Positions 1 through 5,512 of a DNA stretch of 8,962 nucleotides are shown here, piece by piece. The notes below the pieces were generated by a model. It saw only the letters and a list, made by a program, of their open reading frames with translations. It did no database searches and was not told where the DNA came from. Origin of the DNA: Nitrospiria bacterium. GTDB lineage: Bacteria; Nitrospirota; CAKKRA01; 9FT-COMBO-42-15. A program made the position numbers and the translations under genes. Numbering within the stretch: the stretch's first letter is position 1; every line of letters begins with the position of its first letter. The stretch is from contig CAKKST010000315.1 in assembly GCA_919903585.1 (NCBI GenBank), positions 1 to 8,962 of the forward strand. Reading direction: 5' to 3'.

Positions 1-477
1 ATATGTTGTAGGTATTGCTGTAACACCATATATAGAATGGACATTACCCTCAGGGTCCATAAGCGCACGGAAGTTCAGCTCATAGAACTCCATAAAAGGC
101 TTTACTATCTTCTCACCCTGAGAATCGCTTGATATTGCCAGTATCTCAAACCCCTTTTTATTATATTCCTTAAAAAGCTCCTCCATTGACGGCATCTCCT
201 GCCTGCATGGGGGGCACCATGTTGCCCAGAAATTTATCATAACAACCCTGCCTTTGTAATCCTTCAATGAGGCATTCTTCCCGGATGTATCCTTTAATGT
301 AAAATCCGGCGCCGGGCGGCCGATCTCAGGGAGATTTGCTGCAAACATAACCCCCCTGTCTCCCCCCTTAGTGTCGGGGCTGTCTGCATCAACTGTTATA
401 CCGAGAAAGGAGCCCAATAAAAAAGAAGCAGAAACAACAAAAATTAATATGGCTATTTTTTTCATCCAAAAATACAT
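1..477 (-). CDS. TlpA/ResA-like membrane-anchored thioredoxin, 3' end outside window
   Basis: The reading frame is open from the start at 477 through the left edge (159 codons present), so the C-terminus is missing. Residues about 6-27 form an uncleaved-looking signal anchor. A TlpA/AhpC-TSA fold follows: the APDF strand near 56-59, then FWATWCPPC with redox cysteines C88 and C91, and a GVTAIPTTY segment with the cis-proline P156 at the edge. Proteins of this kind reduce disulfides outside the cytoplasmic membrane, typically apocytochrome c CXXC motifs. Start choice: ATG at 477 has GAGGAG 3 nt upstream, slightly short. The in-frame ATG at 465 has the same site 15 nt away, so 477 is preferred. 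It is a paralogue of the next upstream gene (633-1196) and the last visible gene of the resB-ccsA group. The exact substrate is inferred. Confidence 0.9.
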   Translation of the reverse strand, partial: MYFWMKKIAILIFVVSASFLLGSFLGITVDADSPDTKGGDRGVMFAANLPEIGRPAPDFTLKDTSGKNASLKDYKGRVVMINFWATWCPPCRQEMPSMEELFKEYNKKGFEILAISSDSQGEKIVKPFMEFYELNFRALMDPEGNVHSIYGVTAIPTTY

Positions 478-498
478 ATTCTCCTCATCCAAAGCAAT

Positions 499-595
499 GT
501 AGGCACGAATCCCTGCTTAATACATGCAGGGACATGTTTATTCGTGCATGCCTGTCGGCAGACAGGCAAAACAGCACGGTTAAAACCGTGCCTAC
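499..595. repeat. 97-bp composite palindromic repeat with GTAG/CTAC ends
   Basis: The ends are a perfect 9-bp inverted repeat, GTAGGCACG (499-507) and CGTGCCTAC (587-595). Inside are three hairpins. The first is GCACGAAT plus CCCTGC (503-516) pairing with GCAGGG (526-531) and ATTCGTGC (540-547), with an 8-nt bulge. The second is TGCCTGTC-GGCA-GACAGGCA (549-568). The third is GCACGGTT-AA-AACCGTGC (574-591). It fills most of the 155-nt gap between two thioredoxin genes and encodes nothing. It looks like a cluster of REP-type units (BIME-like). A structured mRNA spacer is the other reading. Confidence 0.8.
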
Positions 596-632
596 AAATT
601 CACGAAAATGTTGCAGACTTTTAGTCGGGGCT

Positions 633-1196
633 TCATTTCTTTTCTTCCTTTTTTAGAAGCTCCAGCACCACACCAATGCTCTCAGGCCTTGTCCAGTCCC
701 GAGGGCCGAGTATTTTCTCCACAATAACACCGTTCTGGTCAATTATATATGTCTCTGGCACGCCTGTAAGCTTATATCTCCTGTCTGCCTTGCCCATAAA
801 ATCAAGTACGATAGGAAAGGTAAGCTTCAATTCCTTTACAAAGGGCTCTACCTTTGATATATCCCTGTCAATACTTACTGCAATCATCTCAAAGTCCTTC
901 CCCTTCAATGCCTTATACAAAAGCTCCATGGCAGGCATCTCTTCCTTACACGGCTTGCACCATGTTGCCCAGAAATTCAGGAATACCACCTTGCCCTTAT
1001 AATCAGAAAGCCTTACAGATTTTTTATTTAAATCCTTAAGCTCAAAGTCAGGCGCAGGGCTTCCAATAACTACAGGCTTATAGCTTTCAAAATTCTTCCA
1101 TTCATATAAGACAATAAAGCCGAGGATTAACAATACAGCGGTAATAATGATACCATATTTTTTCGCAGTGTTATTTTCTGCTTTAACCTCTTCCAT
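633..1196 (-). CDS. TlpA/ResA/CcmG-like thiol-disulfide oxidoreductase
   Basis: A 187-residue protein with an N-terminal membrane anchor (about 14-31) and a periplasmic or external thioredoxin-like domain. It shows PAPDF (47-51), FWATWCKPC with C80 and C83, and GVPETYIID (145-153) with cis-proline P147. The GVPET form is typical of CcmG/DsbE and ResA proteins, which reduce the heme-binding cysteines of apocytochrome c. Its place directly downstream of resB and ccsA supports a ResA/CcsX role in system II cytochrome maturation. The start is well supported: GGAGG lies 5 nt upstream of the ATG. Its core is clearly similar to the following partial gene but has CKPC rather than CPPC, so the two are diverged tandem paralogues. 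No CcdA or DsbD electron donor is visible in the window. Confidence 0.93.
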   Translation of the reverse strand: MEEVKAENNTAKKYGIIITAVLLILGFIVLYEWKNFESYKPVVIGSPAPDFELKDLNKKSVRLSDYKGKVVFLNFWATWCKPCKEEMPAMELLYKALKGKDFEMIAVSIDRDISKVEPFVKELKLTFPIVLDFMGKADRRYKLTGVPETYIIDQNGVIVEKILGPRDWTRPESIGVVLELLKKEEKK

Positions 1197-1227
1197 CCAA
1201 GCCTCCTCTTATTTCATTAATCATCCA

Positions 1228-1248
1228 CCCTCCCCTTAATCCCCTCCC
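1228..1248 (-). other. Putative G-quadruplex motif in leader of the TlpA-like gene
   Basis: On the minus strand this stretch reads GGGAGGGG-ATTAA-GGGGAGGG, which fits four G3+ runs with loops of 1, 5 and 1 nt. It lies about 31 nt upstream of the ATG at 1196 and shares eight bases with the hairpin at 1241-1261, so the two folds exclude each other. Formation in the cell is untested. Confidence 0.45.
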
Positions 1249-1344
1249 ATCAAGGGAGGGGGAAATCTGTAGGGCAAGGTTACCATACAAAACCCTCTCC
1301 CCTTGTGAAAGAGGGTTAGAGCCTGCCCCGAACTTGTTTCGGGG
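1228..1344. repeat. Intergenic island of three hairpins
   Basis: The 157-nt gap between ccsA and the thioredoxin gene holds three stem-loops: CCCCTCCC-ATCAA-GGGAGGGG (1241-1261), AACCCTCT...AGAGGGTT (1291-1317) and CCCCGAA-CTTGT-TTCGGGG (1326-1344). A GTAGGGC segment at 1269-1275 looks like a fragment of the GTAG repeats found in the other gaps. None of the stems is followed by a T-run on the minus strand, so none is a clear intrinsic terminator. No coding sequence or convincing promoter was seen here. Confidence 0.7.
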
Positions 1345-1353
1345 GTGAGGGGG

Positions 1354-2196
1354 TTACGCATAAGCATGAAGCCCCGGCAGAATAAAGCTCACTCCCCAGT
1401 AAAGGAATACTATTGCAAGAAAACCTATTATGGCAAATACGGCTGTCCGAACCCCGCGCCAGCCGTGCGTAACCCTCGCATGAAGGTAGCCTGCATAAAT
1501 AAGACATACAATGGCAGCCCATGTCTCCTTCGGGTCCCAGCTCCAGTATGTGCCCCATGCATAGTTCGCCCAGTAGGCGCCTGTAATAATCCCGATGGTT
1601 AAAAACGGAAAGCCCCATGCAATGGATTTGTAATTCAGGTCATCAAGGATGCCTAAATCAGGAAACCTTGCCATAAAATCCTTTAATCCGCCGACGGTCT
1701 TCTTCTCTACCCCATTTTTTAAAAGATACATGATGCTTATTCCAAAGGATATGGCAAAGCCTGCATAACCTATAAATGTGGTAATAACATGTATCTCAAG
1801 CCAGATGCTCTGCAAGGCAGGATTTAACGGGTCAATTGCCTGATAACGGTATGGCAGCAGCCATACGATGGTAAGTATGGAAAGGAATATGAGGCTCATT
1901 ACAAAGGCGCCTATAATCCTGAACTTATATCTGAACTCCATAAAAAGGTAGCCAAGTACAGTCGCCCATGTAAAGAGGAGCATGGATTCATAGAGATTTG
2001 CAAAAGGCGCATGCCCTGATTCATATGCCCTGTATCCCAACGCCAATGTATTTGTTATAAAGCCGAGTACTGCAGTTACTGTGCCGAGCTGGCCAAGGGT
2101 TTCATTCTTATAAAAAAAGCCATAAAGCATATAAAATGCAAATGATGCCAGATAAAGCCAGAATGTAACATCTACCCAGAAAAAGGAATTAATCAT
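1354..2196 (-). CDS. ccsA: System II cytochrome c heme lyase subunit CcsA/ResC (WWD domain)
   Basis: A 280-residue polytopic membrane protein with about eight hydrophobic segments (roughly 10-28, 38-56, 68-86, 95-114, 134-158, 191-210, 228-240, 250-273). It carries the tryptophan-rich WWD heme-handling motif at 209-226 (W209, W214, W218, W220-D221-P, W226). It also has family-typical histidines H136 (LEIHV) and H244 (VTHGW), and the GHAPFANLYES segment at 61-71. With ResB it moves heme across the membrane and attaches it to CXXC motifs of apocytochromes. Length is normal for the family. GGGAG 7 nt upstream fixes the ATG. It follows resB with only a palindromic repeat between them. Naming is inconsistent: some databases call this WWD protein CcsB and ResB the partner. 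Confidence 0.95.
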   Translation of the reverse strand: MINSFFWVDVTFWLYLASFAFYMLYGFFYKNETLGQLGTVTAVLGFITNTLALGYRAYESGHAPFANLYESMLLFTWATVLGYLFMEFRYKFRIIGAFVMSLIFLSILTIVWLLPYRYQAIDPLNPALQSIWLEIHVITTFIGYAGFAISFGISIMYLLKNGVEKKTVGGLKDFMARFPDLGILDDLNYKSIAWGFPFLTIGIITGAYWANYAWGTYWSWDPKETWAAIVCLIYAGYLHARVTHGWRGVRTAVFAIIGFLAIVFLYWGVSFILPGLHAYA

Positions 2197-2219
2197 CTAT
2201 AATCTCCCATTTATCACAC

Positions 2220-2249
2220 TGTAGGGGCAATTCATGAATTGCCCCTACA
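2220..2249. repeat. Perfect 30-bp palindrome, GTAG/CTAC type
   Basis: Both arms read TGTAGGGGCAATTCA, giving a perfect 15-bp palindrome with no spacer. It fills most of the resB-ccsA gap. The resB stop codon (TAG, 2245-2247 on minus) is formed by the GTAG of one arm. No T-run follows, so it is a REP-like repeat rather than an obvious terminator. Confidence 0.9.
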
Positions 2250-3678
2250 TTTTACTGACCCTGTTAAGGTCGTCAACCAGACTGGAAAACTCCTTATCAA
2301 AGTTAATCTTATCCTTATTGGCATTCCCGCCGACATAAATATCAACCTTATCCTTTTTATCTACAATCTTTATCCATATCCTTTTATGAATAATAAAGAA
2401 TGAGAGGAAGAGGCCGACTGTTAGAAGTGTAGAGCCGACCCAGACTACATTAACACCCGGATCCCTTGCAACACTTAGCCCTGTCCACTGGGGCGCCTTA
2501 TATCCGCCTATTTCAATAAAATATTTTGTGCTCTTGTCAATAAATGCCTCAGGATATTTTGCAAAGAGCCATGGGCTTGACTTCAGCACGCCCTTTTCAT
2601 AAATCTCTACCTGTATTGCAGGATTATTATGTTCCATAGACTTTGAGAATATCCGCTTGCTTTCTGTATCATAATAAAAGTCTGCTGCAAACCCTATTAC
2701 CTTGACCTTGATGTCTGTCTTTGGAACAGGGGTCTCAACCCCAAAATCTGCTATGACCTCTGCGACCAGACCCTTCGTCTTTTTATCTGTCAAAAAGAAT
2801 CTTGCCTTCTCCACCCTGTCCCATGCCTGTCCATAACTGCTCTGATAAAACCAGATGCCCTTATATTTTAGAGGGTCATTGACCTCTATTGTCTTCTTCA
2901 TGACCTCTTTGCCATTTTCAAGCACTGTCAGGGCGCTGAAAAAATCCTTTATTTTATAATCATCATAATATTCTATCCAGAACTTATCAACCCTTAAATC
3001 AAAGCCGCCCTGTGGAAAGTGTTTTGTCTCGCCTTCAAGTATTGTGGCAAAACCCTTAAAGCCAAAGAAGCTGCCAATGATTGCGCCCAGAAAGATAGCA
3101 AGCAGCCCGACATGGGTAATATCAGAGCCTATGCGGCCGATTGCGCCCTTGCGGGCAAAGATGGAGATGCCTGAGCCCTTCTCCTCTATCAAGACATTGT
3201 ATCTCTTTTTCTTAAGCAGGCCGGAGATGGCATCCCTCATCTGCTGTATACTGACATTATGATTTAATCTGGCGCTATTCTTCTGCCTTAGTATCGCATC
3301 CTCTGCCATGATTACGGTCTTATCTTTGATGAGCCTCCATTTTGGCGGCAGCCTTCTGGAAAAACAGACTGAGAGATTTATGCTCAGGAGAATGATCATT
3401 AGGGTAAAATACCATGCATGATAGATATCGGTAAACCCCAGTACGCTAATAATCCTATACCACTTTTCCCCATGCTGGGATATATATATAGCAGGTTCGC
3501 GATTCTGCTCAATAAACGTACCAACTATAGAAAGTATGGCCAGGATTATAAAGATGAAGATGGCGAGCTTTGGAGAGCTGAAGGTCTCAATAAATTTACC
3601 CTCTATAGTGTCCCACAAGCCTGTTTCCTTTGCCTTTGGCGCTGCCGCAGCCGCTTCCTCTATCTTTTTCTCATCCAT
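2245..3678 (-). CDS. resB: Cytochrome c biogenesis protein ResB (Ccs1)
   Basis: A 477-residue ResB-family membrane protein, the partner of CcsA in system II heme delivery. Hydrophobic segments lie at about 38-56, 87-106, 187-206 and 409-430. The third carries H189 (SDITHVG), the position of a conserved heme-associated histidine in this family. A large extracytoplasmic domain spans about 210-405 (e.g. GIWFYQSSYGQAW near 274-286), followed by DPGVNVVWVG (406-415) leading into the last membrane segment. Topology and family length are normal and no frameshift is seen. The N-terminal 20 residues are Ala/Lys/Glu-rich. An AAAGGA site lies about 9 nt before the ATG. A good promoter at 3750-3779 suggests resB starts its own transcript, whose leader would contain the palindrome at 3710-3736. 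Its stop codon lies inside the repeat at 2220-2249. Confidence 0.96.
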   Translation of the reverse strand: MDEKKIEEAAAAAPKAKETGLWDTIEGKFIETFSSPKLAIFIFIILAILSIVGTFIEQNREPAIYISQHGEKWYRIISVLGFTDIYHAWYFTLMIILLSINLSVCFSRRLPPKWRLIKDKTVIMAEDAILRQKNSARLNHNVSIQQMRDAISGLLKKKRYNVLIEEKGSGISIFARKGAIGRIGSDITHVGLLAIFLGAIIGSFFGFKGFATILEGETKHFPQGGFDLRVDKFWIEYYDDYKIKDFFSALTVLENGKEVMKKTIEVNDPLKYKGIWFYQSSYGQAWDRVEKARFFLTDKKTKGLVAEVIADFGVETPVPKTDIKVKVIGFAADFYYDTESKRIFSKSMEHNNPAIQVEIYEKGVLKSSPWLFAKYPEAFIDKSTKYFIEIGGYKAPQWTGLSVARDPGVNVVWVGSTLLTVGLFLSFFIIHKRIWIKIVDKKDKVDIYVGGNANKDKINFDKEFSSLVDDLNRVSKM

Positions 3679-3709
3679 TAAAAGCTTTCCTTTCTATCCT
3701 GTCTAAACA

Positions 3710-3736
3710 GTAGGGGCGGGGTAACCCCGCCCCTAC
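3710..3736. repeat. 27-bp GC-rich palindrome, GTAG/CTAC type, in resB leader
   Basis: The arms GTAGGGGCGGGGT and ACCCCGCCCCTAC are perfectly complementary over 13 bp around one central base. It lies 31 nt upstream of the resB start and just downstream of the predicted transcription start (about 3743), so the mRNA would carry a very stable hairpin near its 5' end. It shares the outer GTAGGGGC with the other repeats while the inner arm differs. Confidence 0.88.
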
Positions 3737-3749
3737 ATTGGTATTCAAA

Positions 3750-3779
3750 AGTATAACATATAATTTTTGTCTATATCAA
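3750..3779 (-). promoter_or_regulatory. Predicted sigma-70 promoter for resB-ccsA-tlpA
   Basis: On the minus strand TTGATA (3774-3779) and TATACT (3750-3755) are separated by 18 bp. A TGT immediately before the -10 matches an extended -10 element (TGnTATACT). The start would fall near 3743. No BlaI-type TACA-N2-TGTA dyad is present, so resB and its followers may be expressed independently of the blaI operon. Confidence 0.6.
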
Positions 3780-3789
3780 TTATTTTCAG

Positions 3790-3815
3790 GTAGGCTTAAT
3801 ATATTAAGCCCCTAC
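3790..3815. repeat. Imperfect GTAG/CTAC palindrome after the thioredoxin-fold gene
   Basis: The arms GTAGGCTTAATA and TATTAAGCCCCTAC match except that one arm lacks two G residues. It begins two bases after the stop of the 3818-4345 gene. With the copy at 3710-3736 it brackets a 53-bp segment that contains the resB promoter, a paired arrangement like a BIME. There is no T-run, so it is not a canonical terminator. Confidence 0.8.
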
Positions 3816-3817
3816 AT

Positions 3818-4345
3818 TTAATCCTGTGGTTTTTTCACCCCTGCGTAATCTGCAAGCTTTACATCGGTTTTATATACCCCATTCTTTACATAGGCCAGGG
3901 TCTTCAGAAAATAATCAGGCTCTATCTTCCCCGGCATCATTGCTATCAATGTCCCATCACCTTCTAAAAACCATGTTGTTGGCACCTCTTTTACACTATA
4001 ATGTACTGCCAATTCTTTATACCCCATCTTCCTGCCTTTATAATGCGCCTCACCTGAAAGCTCTGCATCAACCCTTATGGGGACAAACCCCTTTTCTATC
4101 AGCCCCCGCACCTCTTTATTGCCAAAGGTCTCTTCGTCCATCTTCTTACACCAGTCGCACCAGTGGGTAACAAAATTAAGGAGTATCTGTTTATTCTCCC
4201 TCTTTGCCTTCTCCATCCCCTCGTTATAACCCAGCCATCTTATATTACCCTTCTTGCCAAAGCCTGTCCCTTTTACCCCGAACATATAGCCTGCGCCAAT
4301 ACCGATTATTATAATTGCAATCAGAATTATTAATTTACTTTTCAT
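3818..4345 (-). CDS. Membrane-anchored thioredoxin-fold protein (CDWC)
   Basis: A 175-residue protein with an N-terminal anchor (about 4-23) and an external thioredoxin-like domain. The active site HWCDWCKKMDEETF holds C63 and C66, and VPTTWFLEGDG (121-131) holds cis-proline P122. The WCxWCKKM-(D/E)-x2-TF pattern is that of the thioredoxin_7/DUF255-like group and the DsbD C-terminal domain rather than of TlpA. Such proteins reduce or exchange disulfides outside the membrane. GGTGA 5 nt upstream supports the ATG. It follows the TPR gene by 48 nt that include a half repeat. Its position at the end of the BlaI-headed group and before resB suggests a role in keeping apocytochrome or metal-site thiols reduced; the partner is not known. 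Confidence 0.88.
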   Translation of the reverse strand: MKSKLIILIAIIIIGIGAGYMFGVKGTGFGKKGNIRWLGYNEGMEKAKRENKQILLNFVTHWCDWCKKMDEETFGNKEVRGLIEKGFVPIRVDAELSGEAHYKGRKMGYKELAVHYSVKEVPTTWFLEGDGTLIAMMPGKIEPDYFLKTLAYVKNGVYKTDVKLADYAGVKKPQD

Positions 4346-4368
4346 AATTTCACCATCGTTTGTAAAAT

Positions 4369-4392
4369 GGCGGACACAAGGTTCGCCCCTAC
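4369..4392. repeat. Half copy of the GTAG/CTAC palindrome family
   Basis: GGCGGAC-ACAAG-GTTCGCC (4369-4387) forms a 7-bp stem with one G-T wobble, followed by CCTAC (4388-4392). Only one flank keeps the GTAG/CTAC foot; the other has been lost. It ends one base before the stop of the TPR gene, the same placement as the copy at 3790-3815. Confidence 0.65.
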
Positions 4393-4393
4393 A

Positions 4394-4936
4394 TTATTTG
4401 AATTGCTCAAGAAATTTTTTTGACTCTTTACCAACCGATGATGCAGGATCCATTGCAGCCGCCCTCTGCCATGCCTCCCTCGCCTTGTCCTTATTTCCAT
4501 TTGATACGTATGCAAAACCGAGGCTCAGCCATATACGCTGATACATGGGATCAACCTTTGACCCCTTTTCAAGCTCTTTTACGGCCTCATCCTTTTTACC
4601 GACATATAGATATGCAAGGCCGAGGTCATTTATGGTATCTATATCCTTTGGATTTAATGCAACGGCCTTCTTGTATTCAGCAATAGCCTCATCAAACCTG
4701 CTGTTTTCAAAATACAGGTCGCCGAGCCGGGCCATTGCCTCTGCATCCTTTGGGTTTGCGGCTATGCGCCTCTTAAAATCCTTTATTGCATCTTCAGGCG
4801 CTGGCATATGGCCTCCGGCAGCAGCCACTACATCCTCAGTCTTTATCTCTTTTTTATTTTTAGCTATGCCAAAAAAGTATCCAAAACCTAAACCCGCTGC
4901 AAGAATGACAACTAATATGGCTGCCTTTTTACCCAT
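4394..4936 (-). CDS. Membrane-anchored TPR protein, CcmH/NrfG-like
   Basis: A 180-residue protein with an N-terminal anchor (about 5-24), a short linker containing GGHMPAPEDAI (41-51), and three tetratricopeptide repeats at about 64-97, 98-131 and 132-165. The repeats show standard spacing (e.g. A-x2-LG-x-LY, FDEAIAEYKKAVALNPKD). TPR domains bind peptides; in cytochrome c maturation, CcmH/CcmI/NrfG-type TPR proteins hold apocytochromes for heme attachment. That role is inferred here from neighbours on both sides that belong to cytochrome or thiol chemistry. No catalytic residues are visible. The start ATG has only a weak GGGGAT about 11 nt away. It lies 33 nt after the Cys-rich gene, consistent with one transcript. 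Confidence 0.85.
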   Translation of the reverse strand: MGKKAAILVVILAAGLGFGYFFGIAKNKKEIKTEDVVAAAGGHMPAPEDAIKDFKRRIAANPKDAEAMARLGDLYFENSRFDEAIAEYKKAVALNPKDIDTINDLGLAYLYVGKKDEAVKELEKGSKVDPMYQRIWLSLGFAYVSNGNKDKAREAWQRAAAMDPASSVGKESKKFLEQFK

Positions 4937-4969
4937 CTAAAATTATCCCCACACTATTTTGTATTGTAT

Positions 4970-5437
4970 TTATGGCCTGTAGAATTCCTTGTCTATTGCA
5001 GCACGGATCTCTGGTATTGTCTTTCCAGCCTTGTGCAGCTCACCTGCCCGTAATGCTTCATTTATACATATATCGCAGTTTGCGCCATGGTCATCCACAT
5101 AGCAGGTCAGCAGACTCTTATGCCCAAAATTCGGCTTACAATAACAATAGCAAAAAAGGCTGTCAAGCACCTCGGGTATCTCCTGAGCCACTTTATATGC
5201 ATTTGATGTCTTGCCAAAAAACAGCGCCGGCGAGAGCGTTGGACGAGCCTCCCCCCCGCGTTCTACCTTCCCAACTGTCTGTTTTGATGCTGATGTCCTG
5301 TTCCACTTTCCATAGAGGAAACCTCCTCCCACAGCAAATATCAGAACCACTGCCATTGCAATATAAAAAGTGTTATTGGATTTTTTCTCCTCTTCCTGCC
5401 TGCCTGTTTGGCTGGCTGGTTTTTCTTTTTTGGACAT
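4970..5437 (-). CDS. Membrane-anchored Cys-rich protein with PCYCGC-type motif
   Basis: A 155-residue protein: a charged cytosolic head (1-22), one membrane segment (about 24-43), a linker, and a compact external Cys-rich domain. That domain has a C96-Y-C98-Y-C100 cluster, then GHKSLLTCYVDDHGANCDIC with H106, C112, H117, C121 and C124. The order CYCxC...HKSLL-x-C...HGA-x-CDIC matches the PCYCGC-motif family, whose function is not established. Six cysteines and two histidines suggest metal or heme-metal handling, which is inference. ATG at 5437 is chosen; the codon before it is TTG (5440) and could also serve. GGGGG lies 8 nt from the ATG. It is the first non-regulatory gene after the BlaI/M56 pair, 72 nt downstream with no terminator seen, so it is a likely regulated target. 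Confidence 0.85.
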   Translation of the reverse strand: MSKKEKPASQTGRQEEEKKSNNTFYIAMAVVLIFAVGGGFLYGKWNRTSASKQTVGKVERGGEARPTLSPALFFGKTSNAYKVAQEIPEVLDSLFCYCYCKPNFGHKSLLTCYVDDHGANCDICINEALRAGELHKAGKTIPEIRAAIDKEFYRP

Positions 5438-5512
5438 CAATAATTCCCCCTTACCTGTGCCATTCCCGCCCCTGCCTCCGTAGAAATAACGATTAACATA
5501 AATATTTGCACA

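Noticed and set aside
1316..1618. Minus-strand 100-codon frame overlapping ccsA
   Set aside because: It lies in another frame of the well-supported WWD-domain gene and its translation resembles no protein family.
3790..3815. Palindrome after the thioredoxin-fold gene read as a rho-independent terminator
   Set aside because: No T-run follows on the minus strand, and the same outer sequence occurs in other gaps where termination would split resB-ccsA, so repeat is the better label.
499..4392. Spaced repeats as a CRISPR array
   Set aside because: The copies lie hundreds of bases apart, separated by genes, with variable inner arms and no regular spacers.
4972..5496. Plus-strand 174-codon frame opposite the Cys-rich gene
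   Set aside because: It is antisense to a gene with clear motifs and membrane anchor; its translation is Pro/Leu/Ser-rich without domains, typical of a shadow.
5441..5512. Separate promoter or terminator between the M56 gene and the Cys-rich gene
   Set aside because: I found neither a -35/-10 pair with good spacing nor a hairpin with a T-run, so read-through from the blaI promoter is the simpler view.
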